Source: Rhizopus sp. PT2906
Taxonomy: Eukaryota; Mucoromycota; Mucoromycetes; Mucorales; Rhizopodaceae
Direction of reading: 5' to 3'
Length of the DNA stretch: 64,000 bases
Assembly: GCA_025529335.1 (NCBI GenBank)
Contig: JAMYHX010000022.1
Span: 1-64,000, forward strand
A model generated the notes under the pieces. It did not search any database and was not told the origin of the DNA. It was given only the letters and a program-made list of their open reading frames with translations. The position numbers were made by a program, and so were the translations under genes. Below are positions 22,666-33,795 of the stretch, piece after piece; within the stretch, counting starts at the first letter, position 1; every line of letters begins with the position of its first letter.

Positions 22666-23547
22666 ATGAACTCTACACTCTATCCATCCACCAACGTTTT
22701 ATCTACCTTCTCATCTCCTGATCAACATCAAGGATACTTTACATCACTACACCAATTGGACTCTTCCTTACTTGATTTCTTCCCTGACACCAAGATGGGC
22801 TCCAACTTTTATCCTAGTCCATGCGATTCTCCCATGGGCAATGAAATGGGCCTTTTGACACCTACCTCAAGTGAATTCCCTACCTTTAATGTTGCCGGTG
22901 GATTTGACTCTCAAATGCTTATGGTACCTCCTCTTGAACAATTCAAGCCCATGGAGAAGCCTATGGAAATCAAGCTCCCTGATATTGATTACCTTGACCA
23001 GTTCATTGCCCAGCATGAAGCCGCTCTCTACTGCCCTGAACTAGAAGAGGACAAAGCATGGCCTCAGGTATCTCGTTGTACATCACCTGAGCCTTTATCG
23101 GATGAGCCTACGGAAGTGATTATCCTCCAGGATAAGAAATCCAACCGCATTACAAAAGCCCCAGGTCGACGCGGTCGTACCAAGGGCGTCAAGAACAAGC
23201 CAAAGACGGTTGAAGCTAAATCTGAAACAGAAGAAGCCAAGCCTAAGCCTAAGCGTGGTCCTCTCGAAGGTGTTCTCTATGTCTGTCAACACGATGGCTG
23301 TGGTCGATCTTTCACTCGTCCTTATAACTTGACCTCTCATATGCGCACTCACACATCTGAACGACCTTATGCTTGCTCTCACTGTGGTCGACGATTTGCT
23401 AGACAACACGACCGCAATAGACACGAGAAGTTACATTGGGGTATCCGTCCTTACGCTTGTCATCATTGCCACAAGTCGTTTGCTCGTATGGATGCTCTGA
23501 ACAGACATCTCAGAATGGAAAATGGCTGCACTGCCATTCATGTATAA
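22666..23547 (+). CDS. Crz1/CrzA-like C2H2 zinc-finger transcription factor
   Basis: Intronless, 293 residues. Residues 1-150 are acidic and rich in Ser, Pro and Met, probably an activation region. A basic linker follows (GRRGRTKGVKNKPK), with an AT-hook-like RRGRTKG, and may also act as nuclear localisation signal. Three fingers close the protein: YVCQHDGCGRSFTRPYNLTSHMRTH, YACSHCGRRFARQHDRNRHEKLH and YACHHCHKSFARMDALNRHLRMENGC. The second and third have the FARQHDR and FARMDAL signatures of Crz1/CrzA, calcineurin-controlled calcium-response factors. The third ends in cysteine (C2HC), as CrzA's last finger does not use a standard second histidine. No clear PxIxIT calcineurin-docking motif is visible, so the calcineurin link is only by homology. 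Confidence 0.8.
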   Translation: MNSTLYPSTNVLSTFSSPDQHQGYFTSLHQLDSSLLDFFPDTKMGSNFYPSPCDSPMGNEMGLLTPTSSEFPTFNVAGGFDSQMLMVPPLEQFKPMEKPMEIKLPDIDYLDQFIAQHEAALYCPELEEDKAWPQVSRCTSPEPLSDEPTEVIILQDKKSNRITKAPGRRGRTKGVKNKPKTVEAKSETEEAKPKPKRGPLEGVLYVCQHDGCGRSFTRPYNLTSHMRTHTSERPYACSHCGRRFARQHDRNRHEKLHWGIRPYACHHCHKSFARMDALNRHLRMENGCTAIHV

Positions 23548-24183
23548 ATTGTTTTTTTTTTGCATATTGGTATTTATTGTATTTTTATTTGGAAACAACA
23601 CACATATATTTCTTATACCTTATCCCCTTTTATCTTCACATCTTTATATATATCTTTCTCTCTTTTTATATTCTTAGTCTGCATTCCTTGTAAATAATAA
23701 TAAAAAAACTTTACTTTTTTGTTCCTTAATCGATTTCTAGTGTCCTATTTTTTGCAGTCAAGTTGCACAAATGGCTATTTCAAACAGTGCTTCAATTGAG
23801 GCTGCTGTGGTGGCTGTAAAAAAAAATAACAGCTGATGCCAAGTGTGGCTATGAAAAATAAAAATAAAAATACAGTGAAGGTATTTTACTATCAATGACT
23901 TAACAGAGCTTAGTTTCCCATTGATACCTCACAACCGTCATCTAATGAAAAGAACGTAAAGTATCAGAATAGTACCAATGAACATATTGTAAAATATTCA
24001 TTGAAACAGTTATTGCTTTGAGAGTGCACGCTCAAGGTTAATATCGAAGTACTTTAGTCTTCGCTGTTTTCGTAAATGTTAATCACAAGTAATCATATTA
24101 CAAATTACATAAGGCTTAATTATAATAATTAACTCAACTCCACTTTATTCAAAAGGACAATATTCCATCTGGAGGAGGGTGAT

Positions 24184-24266
24184 TACGTGTTTGATAATCA
24201 TTATAATAACTCGAGTATAATAAAGTAGAGCATACATTCTACTTTACATTCCTCTGTCGCATCTGA
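24184..24266 (-). repeat. Dispersed 90-base repeat, copy C (inverted)
   Basis: The reverse complement of this segment aligns with 61930-62019 almost base for base. They share AGAGGAATGTAAAGTAGAAT, then ATGCTCTACT, then TATACTCGAGTTATTATAAT, and TCAAACACG at the end. The centre has the palindrome ACTCGAGT. No ORF is associated with it. Confidence 0.8.
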
Positions 24267-24522
24267 TAAGAGTACTGACAACAATAATAACATAAGCATA
24301 AAATGTCAGTGACGACAATAGTATAAATAGCAGCCATAGATTCCCTCTCGCTATAGAGCGAACACACGTCTAATTTAACAACATCCAGCTCTTCTTTTTA
24401 TAAAGAATGTAACTCGCAAGTCATCGACTTAATAGCTTTTTTACAATAACACTAAAGCTGAATACAACAAAGACAGCGATTTCTCACCAGCGAACCCATT
24501 GTCATTTGAAAGTAATAATATT

Positions 24523-24783
24523 ATGTGTTCAGCTGCATCGTTTGTAATCAGATCATTTGCATATCAAGAAATCCAGCTAAAGCAAATAAAAAAGCTGCTG
24601 CCGAAAGTGCTAGCTCAATATGACTCATCTCTTACCTCTGCCAGTAAGCTCATTAATAAATACCTAGTCTTTCTAAACAAGCATCAAAGCTCTTCTTTTT
24701 CTTTGTCTCCACCCAAAGAAACAAAAAAGGGACTGATTGGAATGTATAACTCACTTAAAATACTCCAGCATCAAGAACATTAA
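24523..24783 (+). CDS. Small hypothetical ORF
   Basis: An 86-codon frame beginning MCSAASFVIRSF. The product would be lysine/leucine-rich and partly helical, with a serine-rich stretch (HQSSSFSLSPP). I recognise no family, there is no clear promoter or intron, and it lies 260 bases from a repeat copy in an otherwise empty region. It may be chance or a transposon remnant. Confidence 0.2.
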   Translation: MCSAASFVIRSFAYQEIQLKQIKKLLPKVLAQYDSSLTSASKLINKYLVFLNKHQSSSFSLSPPKETKKGLIGMYNSLKILQHQEH

Positions 24784-27129
24784 ATTAGCCAAAAAAAGAT
24801 ACAAAACAAAAAAAAATTGATTTGTTTGGAGAAGAGTGATGATTTTTATTTAATACTATAAACCTTCAATATGCAAATAAAAATCAATCCATATCGTATT
24901 TCCCTAAACATCAATGTAATTACGAATCTACATTTTTTTAAATCGTTTTTCTTAGGGACCTAGTCTGTGCATACGGAGTCGTAAATCACGAAATTGCTAC
25001 GCCCTTAGGCATTGCTTTAACTGTATGTGTATGCGATATATTTCTTTCCTGGATACTGCGACACTCTTTTTTAAAAGTGGACATTAAGTTTGCGACATCT
25101 TAAAACGACAAATCACTCACTTTTTATAACAAAGCTCCATTCTAAAGTCTAATGTATTGTAAATAGCATCATTTTTAGGACAATTCGGTTTAACCTATTG
25201 TGACTCTTCTATTTCTTCAAAAGAACAAAATCTCTGCACGCAAAGGGACACATGATTTTTTTTATTTTGATACATTCATTTTTAGTAAAGTGACATTTAT
25301 TTTTGGTTCAAGGACATTTAATTTTCTCAAAATGACAAAATTTACCGTTTTCACTGCATACATATGGAGTGCTTGGATAAAAACAGATCGTCTAGCGGCT
25401 ATAAAAGGAAAATTCTTGATCCCATATGCATAAAAAAGTCAAAAAGATGATATTGGTGTCCCAAAAAAATTTTTTTCAAAGAATGCTTGTAAATTGAACT
25501 GCCGGTCTCATCATCACTTTCTTCTTTATAGAGGTTATGAAAGGGGAAAGCATGTTATAAAGAGGATGCCTTTTGTGGATCTCATAGTCTTACATAAGCC
25601 ACTCGCTCAATTCCATCACTTAGGTCCTTTAGTAACAAACAAAGAAATTGCTGACAATAAAAGTTCTTGCAGCTGGTGAGAAAGATAGATCTATCAACGT
25701 CACTCCCCCTTGGGCAATCAGAGCAGTAACACAATTGAACATCGATATCGTACCCAAAAGATGATAACTGGGAAAAAGATTATGAGCATAGGGTTGTACC
25801 TGTAACACTGCTCTCTTTGGATATCGAGATCCAAAAGGATGTTTGCATAAAGAGAGTGGTATGAGAATCTTATACCTATTTCCTTGTAGGTTTAATTTTC
25901 CGCATCTTATCATCAATAAATCCGATAAATTACGCGCAATGAATGATAGCGTAGGTTAAATAGGCAGGCTAGTAACGAGATACACTCCGCTCGTCATTCT
26001 TTAGATATCTAAAGAAGGTTATCTATTACTATTACCTTTCTTTAAAGACATCATAGAGACTAGAGGCTTTTATATTGTTCATATTGAGTCAAAAAGAGAG
26101 AGAGAAAGAAAGAAAAAGAAGAATGAAGTGTGTGTGTGAGAGAGAGAGAGAGTTCTTTAAATATATCTTAAATTAAGATTAAAGTTTATGCACGTCTAAA
26201 AAGAACAATTTGAAGCCATTTCTTTGATCTAGCGCAACTCCGCTGAGTTCGGGACAAAGCTCTAGATGCAAAAGGAAAGAGGAGAGAATGGCTCATTTAT
26301 GGTAAGCTTATCACGATTACTTCACAGACACATTATTACCAAGGTACCACATCAGCAAATGAAATGCATCTAAAGTAAAGAGCTGTTTTACAACAAACAT
26401 ATGACTGCCCATCGTCTTCTTACTGCGGGAATACAAATGAAGGAGCGGGATGTCAGGCCATGTCAAAGGGATCATTAGGCAATTCTACTTGCTTTCCTTT
26501 TAGTTATTTCTATTGGCTGATGTAGATAGTCGTCAGACTTGAACGATTCCGCGAAGGAGAAATTGCTTTCTTGTTTGAACTCAGTGTAATAGATCTGTTA
26601 TAAAAATTTTTCAAAAAAAAAAGCAGCCGGCTTGAGCTCTCCATAACAAGAAGTGGAAAAAGAAGACGGATAACTATGGCTGCATGAGATAGCAGATGAT
26701 ATCCGAGAACATAATCATCGAATGGCTTTTGAACCGCAACCAATCCGGTGTCAATGTTCTTCTGCATTTTACCCCTTTTCTTGCTTACCCTCCTCTTTTC
26801 TCTCTATCTTGAAAGTAGTTACACCACAGACTCATTTCAACAATTGTAGCACAGCAGCCGTGCATGAGAAAAAAAAAAAGTCAAAGTCTTCTATGTTTGA
26901 ATGTTCATTGGTTCAAGTATTTGACGTCTTTTAGTTTGGTTGTACTTCCTAAAAAAATCTATCACAGCAACTGCTTTCAACAGATCTTTAAATTCTCTCT
27001 CTTTTTTTCTTATTTCTTTTTCAAATCTTTATATCTCTTTCTCCACTTCTTTCATCTTTTTTTTTCTTTTTTTTTTACCCACACCAGTCCTTCTTTTAAA
27101 ACACTACCGACATTCAATCCTTATCAACA

Positions 27130-28189
27130 ATGAACAAACTTCAATGGTCCACTGAATATCTCACTAACGAATATCCTACTCAACCTTATTCCGCCCCGTC
27201 AAAGCTTGATCAAACGGGTTTGATGTATCCTGGTAAGTTTTTTTTTTGGCGTGATTAATAAAACTAAATTGTGTCTGGATAGTATCTCCCTTTTATGCGT
27301 CTACAGTCACTACTTCACCTTCGTCCTCGCCCTTGTCCTCCAGTAGTGGCACCATGTATGGACCTGAGCCATTTGTTGCCTCCAGTCCTCCCTTTGTAGG
27401 TAGTCCCGACAGTTTAATGTCTGGATTTGCTTCAGCACCCATCTACCATCCTCCCCCACTTGTTCAATCTACTTCCAGCTCTACCATGAGTAGTACAAGC
27501 AGCGCTTATCTTAACGAAACGATTGCCAAGGCTTCTGCTTTACCCGAATCCTTTTATCCCGAGTTCCTTCAATACTCTAAAGAATCATTTGAACAGCAAG
27601 CCGATGCTACCAATAGCAATAGCTGTTCTCGTAAGCAAGGTCCTTCCAAGAAGCGTGCTAGAGAAGAAGATAACAAGAAAGAGGAAACGAGTGACAAGCG
27701 CTCCCGTAAGCAAAAGTCAGAGTAAGTATACTTGTTTTTTTTTTGTATTCCTGTATATACTCATTGCGTGTTTGCGCACAGCCAAGATAGCACGGATACC
27801 AATGTTAGTGAGCTTCGACGCCAAATTCACATTCAATCGGAGCAAAAGCGCCGGGCTCAAATTAAAGATGGTTTTGAGGATTTACGTAGTGAGTTGCCTG
27901 CTTGCTTAAATAAGAAGATGAGCAAAGTCACTTTGTTACATCGAAGTAAGTATAAACAAATGATGAATGTATAACTCTAACATCTGTTATAGCTGTTCAA
28001 CATATTCAACATTTAAAGAGTACCCAAATGACAATTTTGGCTGAGCTCGAACGTCTCGTTCAAGAAAATGAACAACTCAGAAGGTAATTGTGATTGGGAT
28101 ACTATTTCTGCAAGTATATTAACCCGTTTTTTAGTTTCCAGCAAAGCGTATTACAAAAGCAAGCTCTTGAAAACATGTACTCCATGTAA
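27130..28189 (+). CDS. bHLH-zip transcription factor
   Basis: Exons 27130-27232, 27283-27721, 27782-27945, 27993-28083 and 28135-28189 encode 283 residues. The first 170 residues are Ser/Pro/Tyr-rich and probably activating. A basic stretch follows (KKRAREEDNKK, KRSRKQKS), a likely nuclear localisation signal. The basic helix-loop-helix runs from RRQIHIQSEQKRRAQIKDGF through the loop SELPACLNKKMSKVTLLHRTVQHIQHL, then a leucine-zipper-like helix (MTILAELERLVQENEQL). H, E and R in the HIQSEQKRR basic region are the E-box-reading residues, so binding to CACGTG-type sites is expected, resembling Mlx-type proteins. Introns interrupt the end of helix 2's first turn and the zipper. Partner and targets are unknown. 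Confidence 0.88.
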
Positions 28190-28776
28190 TCTATCTTGCC
28201 ACATCTCCAACCTTATGAATACCTTTGCATCCTCTTTATATATTGAATACCCCCTTATTTAAGAGCACAGCAGTATAATCCCTCTTTCTCTTCATAGAAA
28301 GAAAGAGAAAAAAAGTCAAGCTTGCATTTACCACTAATATCAGCACCTTTATATATATATGTATATGTATACTTATATACCCATTTCTTTTATTATTACC
28401 ACACTAATATAGAAGCAACAACAATTTTCCACCTATGTAATTTAATAAATTTATGAAATCTTTACAATCTTTGATGATATGAACCAAAAATAACTTTTTC
28501 GTAATTTTTGAGTGGTTGATTTTAGTGATAATGTATACTTTAGGGTAACCTTGTGGGCAACACAGTGCTACCTCCCCCCGCAGTGTTCCCTTGATTCTTA
28601 AAATGACTGAATGTCCTTTTTAATACCTTGTTTTCATTTGAATTACGATTGTTTTTTTCTTTCTTTATATGCAAATAAAAAAAGAGCTATTCTTTATTGT
28701 CGAAAAGAAGAAGAAGAGAATGAGAGTACACATACATAAACATTAAGGTATACTTTGTATTTTAAAATACAACTAA
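28190..28776. other. Intergenic between convergent genes
   Basis: 3' regions of the bHLH gene (plus) and syntaxin gene (minus). AT-rich; a TATA/GTATA alternating tract lies at 28351-28378. Nothing else recognised. Confidence 0.5.
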
Positions 28777-29712
28777 TTACTGTGACTGACTGTTGTTGTT
28801 ATGACTAGGAGCAAATTTGACAGCGAGAACAATGATAATAATGATGATGATGACAAGAAAGATACCCAAACAAATAAACTTGTTTCTACGTGTAGACAAG
28901 GCCGATTTCTTGGCCTTTTCAATATACTGAGTGCCTGCTTCTAACTGATTGTTTGTTTCGATTGCACTTGTCTCGATCTGATCCAAGACCTTGGCTTGAC
29001 TTTCGAGCATTGACTGCATTTCCTCAAAGAGAACGGACAGTTCCTGGACACTCTTGGCCAAACGACGAATATCCTCATGTCGTTCCTGAACGGCATCCAA
29101 CGTGTTTTGTGCCTGCTGGCGTCTATACTCACCACCGACGGACTGCATGAGTTGCTGGGCAAAGACAGCACCTCGTCCTTGCTCGGCTTGAGCGATAGCC
29201 TGTTCAATTTCTTGAGGTGTTGCATTAGGATTGGCAATCTTGATCTGACGCTCGAGTTGCTGGCTCTCTGCCTTTTGAAAATCAATGGCCACTCGACGAT
29301 GATGTTCGATAGCGTCCATGAATTGCTTGGTCACCGCACTGAATGTGTTCTTACGCATCGCAAGGTCGGTGTGACGAGATGTGGGCTCGATTTCCTTGAG
29401 TCGCTGTTTGACTTGAGTCATCAAGTTTTGTGTCTCGGTCGAGAGATCGTCTACGGCTTGTCGATTGCGTGCAAGATCAGATGCGTCTGCTGTTTGAAGC
29501 ATACTCGTTTGATAAGACTTTATACGATCGACATTATGATTGATTTGTGTGATACTTTCTTTGATGTGTGATATTTGGTCAAGAAAACCTTGGACACTAC
29601 TGATGTCTCCTTGAGTTGATAACAAGGGATGCATCTCGTATCCATTTTGCTGTTGCTGTGGCACTCCATGGTTTGTGTTGTTATGAAGTTCAGCAAGTCT
29701 ATTCACACTCAT
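28777..29712 (-). CDS. SSO1: Plasma-membrane syntaxin (Sso1/2-type t-SNARE)
   Basis: Intronless, 311 residues. It has an N-terminal three-helix regulatory (Habc) region in about residues 40-190, and the SNARE motif at about residues 205-270 (ERHEDIRRLAKSVQELSVLF...QAKVLDQIE) with the central glutamine in the zero layer. A juxtamembrane basic patch (KAKKSALSTRRNK) precedes one C-terminal membrane anchor (FICLGIFLVIIIIIIIVLAV). Sso proteins pair with Sec9 and Snc to fuse exocytic vesicles with the plasma membrane. The ATG at 29712 was chosen; an upstream in-frame ATG would add a hydrophobic stretch untypical for syntaxins and lies in the pyrimidine-rich leader. The stop of the next upstream gene is 117 bases away. 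Confidence 0.93.
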   Translation of the reverse strand: MSVNRLAELHNNTNHGVPQQQQNGYEMHPLLSTQGDISSVQGFLDQISHIKESITQINHNVDRIKSYQTSMLQTADASDLARNRQAVDDLSTETQNLMTQVKQRLKEIEPTSRHTDLAMRKNTFSAVTKQFMDAIEHHRRVAIDFQKAESQQLERQIKIANPNATPQEIEQAIAQAEQGRGAVFAQQLMQSVGGEYRRQQAQNTLDAVQERHEDIRRLAKSVQELSVLFEEMQSMLESQAKVLDQIETSAIETNNQLEAGTQYIEKAKKSALSTRRNKFICLGIFLVIIIIIIIVLAVKFAPSHNNNSQSQ

Positions 29713-29828
29713 AATAATAACAAAAGTAAGAAAAAGGAAGGAAGAAAGAAATAAAAAGGGGGGCTTCAAAAAATATATATAAAATGAGGCTCATCCACCA
29801 ATGAAAATCATATTTATTTTAATCAGTT

Positions 29829-30934
29829 TCACCAAGACTTTGTAAACCTTTCACCACTTTCCAAGAGGCCGACAGCCAATTTTAAGGCAGACTCAATATT
29901 TTGATTCAGTATGCCTTGATGTTCGTCTCTTCTCGTCTGTGAATCTTCCAGTAACTGTTTCTGTTGCTTTGAATGGGTATTGATGATGATGGGTAACTGT
30001 AGTAGAACTTTGCATATAGTAATAGATAGTTGCATACGTTTCCATACTGCAAAATAAGATAGCTGTCTTAATTCTTGTTGTAATTCATACAGTCTCATCA
30101 GTTCAAACTGTATAACTTTGTAATATTGGTGAGTGGCTAACAAGAGAGGAGTCATTGAAAGGGATGAAGAGGGGGGTAAAGGTTATGTACACTGAAATAA
30201 CTCTCTCATCTTTCGAAAGGCAAGTTCAATATGAAGTATAGCATCCTCTGTGATGTGCATACCAGGATTTGTTTCGTTCAACGCATCTGAAGAATCATAT
30301 GATAAGCATTTTTGGTATGATTTTTTTCTCTCTTTTTTTTTTTACGTATAAAGGCTCTTAGTGTTTGAAATTCCCCTTCGAGCATTTCATTAAATAACTA
30401 GTTATAAAAAAGATAAGCATCCATCAAAAAGCATATCTACTTTACCTGATGTAAAACTCGTTGTAATGTATCGTTTGAGTGATTATCATCGGATGTAAAG
30501 GATGATGATGTATAGGGAATTCCTTTTTGTTTAGATAAATCGTAAACTAACTTGGTTGATGGGTTGATTAAGGTTTCGTAGGCAATAGATAAGACTTTTT
30601 TTTTTATAAAATAAGAGGGAGGCCTTGGTGCATATATTAATTTCAACTTACTTTGAAAGCTTTCTGTTGCTCGAGGATAAGAAGGTACAAATTTGTCTGG
30701 ATGACAGACTCTACTTTTCTGTTATATATCGTCAGCCCACACATGTATAGAGTGTTTATGTATGTATACTTTGATATAAGCTCTTCTTATTTCCTCTGAT
30801 GTAGCATTCCTTTTAATTCCAAGGACATGATAATAATCTGACGCAGATAAGATCTCTTCTACATAACGATATTTGTCTTCCTTTTGTTGTTGTTGTTGTT
30901 GTTGTGGCGGTTGACTCTTATTGATAAATGGCAT
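29829..30934 (-). CDS. Small J-domain protein of unknown role
   Basis: Six exons (30934-30770, 30718-30652, 30594-30446, 30397-30346, 30286-30191, 30136-29829) encode 278 residues. After a polyglutamine run (Q7, from a GTT tract at about 30886-30905) comes an N-terminal J domain: DYYHVLGIKRNATSEEIRRAY, the catalytic HPD in VCHPDKF, and a shortened third helix (AYETLINPSTKLVYD). This should stimulate an Hsp70 partner. The remaining 190 residues are helical without zinc-finger or G/F regions, so it is a class III J protein. There is no signal peptide or membrane segment if translation starts at 30934; an upstream ATG at 31027 would add a hydrophobic arm but lies in a polypyrimidine leader. The donor of the fifth intron (GTACAT) is weak, so the C-terminal join is the least certain. 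Confidence 0.75.
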
Positions 30935-31080
30935 GAATTTGGATAAGTAAAAGAAAAAGACATTTAAAAAAGAGAGAAAAAAAACAGAAAAAAAAAGAGG
31001 GTTGTTTAAAGACAAAGAGAATAACATGTGAAAATAGAATGTTGATACAAATTTACTATAAACAAAAAAAGAGAAGAAAA

Positions 31081-31824
31081 TTAAATCTTTTGCATAGCAG
31101 CAACATCGACGGATTGAACATAGTCTTCCAAAGCAGTGATTTGGTCAGTCAAATCATCCAACATGACCTTATCATCTTCAACAACACAGTTGATTTGAAG
31201 CTTTCTGATACCGTAACCAATAGGGACAAGTTGGTGACCACCCCAGAGGAGACCATCCATGGCGATTTCCTTGACACTCTTTGTCATGGCATCCATATCA
31301 GTTTCATCATCCCAAGGCTTGATTTCAAGAGTGATAGTGGTCTTTGCAATAGGCTTGGGCTTGGCAGCTTTCTTAGCATTGTATTCAGCAAGACGTTGAG
31401 CCTTGATTTTTTCAGCTTCTTCATCAACTTCTTCATCATCAGAACCGAAAAGATCAATGTCATCTTCATCTTCAGCGGCGGCGGCGGCAGGGGCAGCAGC
31501 AGGAGCAGCACCTTCCCTAGAATAGAATGTTTAATCATACTGCTACATTTGCCTTTTTAAAGATATTTACTTGGCAGCTAAACCCTTGACAGCAGCAATG
31601 TGAGAGTACCATCTGGCCAAGTGAGGGTAAGCTTCAGCAGAGACACCTTCAGTCAAGGCATTGAAGACGGCGACATCAGCATCAGAAGCTTCGACACTAT
31701 AAATGACATTAGATCCATTCCCTTATCTCCTATTTTAATTATCTTACCCCTTAACGTAAGAGACGTTTTCGAAGTAGCTATCGAGGATCTTATAGGCCAA
31801 AGGAGCTTCAAGAGTGAAAGACAT
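31081..31824 (-). CDS. EFB1: Translation elongation factor eEF1B alpha subunit
   Basis: Exons 31824-31748, 31696-31571 and 31516-31081 give 212 residues, close to yeast Efb1. The N-terminal GST-like region (residues 1-70) is followed by an Ala/Glu-rich linker with the acidic DEDDIDLFGSDDEEVDEE motif, then the catalytic exchange domain (KPWDDETDMDAMTKSV, the hallmark DGLLWGG, and LQINCVVEDDKV). It catalyses GDP release from eEF1A so that aminoacyl-tRNA delivery continues. Codons are strongly biased toward C-ending forms, as expected of a highly expressed gene. It lies 147 bases from the genes on both sides, all on the same strand. Confidence 0.96.
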
Positions 31825-31970
31825 TTTGTGTTGTTAAAGAAGAAAAGAAAAAGAAAGCGAACCAGAAGGGCTCAAAAAAATTTTTTTGCTGGAAATTTTG
31901 TCACACAGAGTTTAAAGCAGAAACATAAATAAAGCATTGTCTAAGCCACTGTTTTTATTTATTTATGCTT

Positions 31971-33656
31971 TTAGCAGAGAAATGATTTATAAACCAGGTT
32001 GTCCGTTTCTTCTTGATATTGGTATCCAATTCTGTGCAAGTATTCATCAAAAATAGCATAATCTTCTGGAGGCACTTGTACGCCCAAGAATATCTTGCCC
32101 ATATCTACACAAAAAGTTAAAACAAAAACACGTAAACAAAGGGGAAACGTACCATCGCCGTGATTACGGTAGTGAAACAGAGACACGTTCCACCTTGTAT
32201 CAATTTCGACCAAGAACTTCATTAACGCACCTGGTCGTTCAGGGAATATAAAACTAAACACACGTTCATTCTCAGGTCGACGACCGCCCACCATATACCT
32301 TGCGTGTGCTTTGGCTAACTCATTATCACTAACATCGAAACCGTGCATGCCTTCTTTACGCCAGTCCTCGAGCACCTGTTTGATTTCTGATTCTAGGTCC
32401 TTTACTTTAAATGACACGTAGATATGAGCCTTTTCAGGATCATTGTATCTGTACGAGAATTCAGTGATGGCACGAGGATAGACAACATTAATCATCTTTT
32501 TGAAACTGCCTGGTCGCTCAGGAATGATAACCGTACAGAACGCTTCTGTCTTTTCACCCAAGTGAGCACGTTCAGCAATAAACCTCAAGCGATCAAAGTT
32601 GACATTGGCGCCAGAGACGATAGCGACGTGTACGTCATGCCTTGTTTCAGGGTACATGTTAATATATTTCTTAGTAGCGGCCAGCGCTAGTGCACCTGTT
32701 GGTTCACAGACCGATCGAGTATCCTCAAAGACATCCTTGATAGCAGCACAGATTTCATCATTATTCACCAGGACGATTTCATCAATGAGGCTCTGAGCCA
32801 AACGGTAAGTCTCTTCGCCTACCATACGCACGGCTGCACCATCCGCAAACAGACCCACTTCATCCAACACGACTCGTTTTTTCTCTTTCAGACTTTGGTC
32901 CATTGCGCATGCATCAACCGCTTCGACGCCGATGATTTTGATATGAGGCGCGATACGTTTCACATAGCTGCCGATACCTGCGATCAAGCCGCCTCCGCCG
33001 ACGGGGATAAAAATAGTCGAGATCTTGCTCACGTCGTGCTGTCGAAGGATTTCCATACCAATCGTGCCCTGTCCTGCGATTACATAGGGGTCGTCAAAGG
33101 GCGGAATATCCTTTAGGTTCTCCTCTTTGGTCAGTCTGGCACACTCCTTTTTCGCTTCATCAAAATCCAGACCATGCAGGATGACTTCTGCTCCCAGACG
33201 TTGGACGTTACGCCACTAGATATGTATAAGAAACAGAAAAAAATATGAGTCATGATGTTACCTTGATAGCCGGTGTAGGCAGTGGCATGACAATCTTTGC
33301 TTTGATACCCAACTTTTTCGCAGAAATAGCAACACCCTGAGCATGATTACCTAATATTTATGTAAGTTCATCTGTTCTCCTGTCCTGATCTATCCTCATT
33401 TTGTACCGGCAGAACATGCAATGACACCATTTTTTTTCTCTTCTTCTGTTAGATGTGCCATACGATTATAAGCGCCACGGATCTTGAACGAAAAGACTGG
33501 ATTAAGATCTTCTCTTTTCAAGTAAATTTTGGAGTTCAGTTTTGAATTTAAATTGACAGCTTCCTGCAGTGGAGTCTCTTGGATGATATCGTAAACACGA
33601 GCTGTCAAGATCATACGAAGATAATCCGGTTGATCAGGTGTTGAAACGGTGTCCAT
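31971..33656 (-). CDS. ILV1: Threonine deaminase (threonine ammonia-lyase)
   Basis: Converts L-threonine to 2-oxobutanoate and ammonia, the first step of isoleucine synthesis. Exons 33656-33407, 33350-33262, 33215-32153 and 32104-31971 encode 511 residues. The PLP lysine is in FSFKIRGAY, the substrate loop is CSAGNHAQG, and the phosphate-binding loop is PVGGGGL. Residues about 340-511 form two ACT-like regulatory domains (FCTVIIPERPGSFKK and FSFIFPERPGALMKF), so isoleucine feedback and valine activation are expected. The N-terminus begins MDTVSTPDQPDYLRMILTARVYD, directly at the catalytic domain; no basic mitochondrial presequence is visible, unlike yeast Ilv1. The last intron (32105-32152) is 48 bases, in frame and free of stops. 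The exact start is otherwise secure, as no upstream ATG continues the frame. Confidence 0.94.
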
Positions 33657-33795
33657 TTTTTCTTAGCTTTGTTTTGTTCAAAAAAAGAGAGAGAGAGAGG
33701 AGAGAGAGACAGAATATTATGATTTGACAGCTTTTTTATTATCAAAAAATTATGACTCAGTGAAATTTAATTGGATCCAGTATAGATGAGTCAGT

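Larger units (their letters stand above)
23548..27129. other. Long gene-poor region before the bHLH gene
   Basis: About 3.6 kb with no confident gene. It contains the inverted copy of the dispersed repeat (24184-24266), an 86-codon ORF (24523-24783), fragments of frames near 25.2-25.9 kb that resemble no family known to me, and GA/GT microsatellites at about 26096-26152. The last 150 bases before 27130 are strongly pyrimidine-rich (leader of the bHLH gene). Confidence 0.5.

Noticed and set aside
29077..29571. Plus-strand ORF of 164 codons
   Set aside because: Antisense shadow of the syntaxin gene; no family resemblance.
29713..29769. Upstream ATG of the syntaxin giving an N-terminal membrane-like stretch
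   Set aside because: Syntaxins lack N-terminal hydrophobic segments and the sequence lies in the pyrimidine-rich leader.
30935..31027. Upstream in-frame ATG of the J-domain gene giving a hydrophobic N-terminus
   Set aside because: The added stretch is encoded by polypyrimidine leader sequence like other 5' leaders here; the ATG at 30934 is preferred, though not proven.
31039..31560. Plus-strand ORF of 173 codons
   Set aside because: Antisense to eEF1B alpha and its leader.
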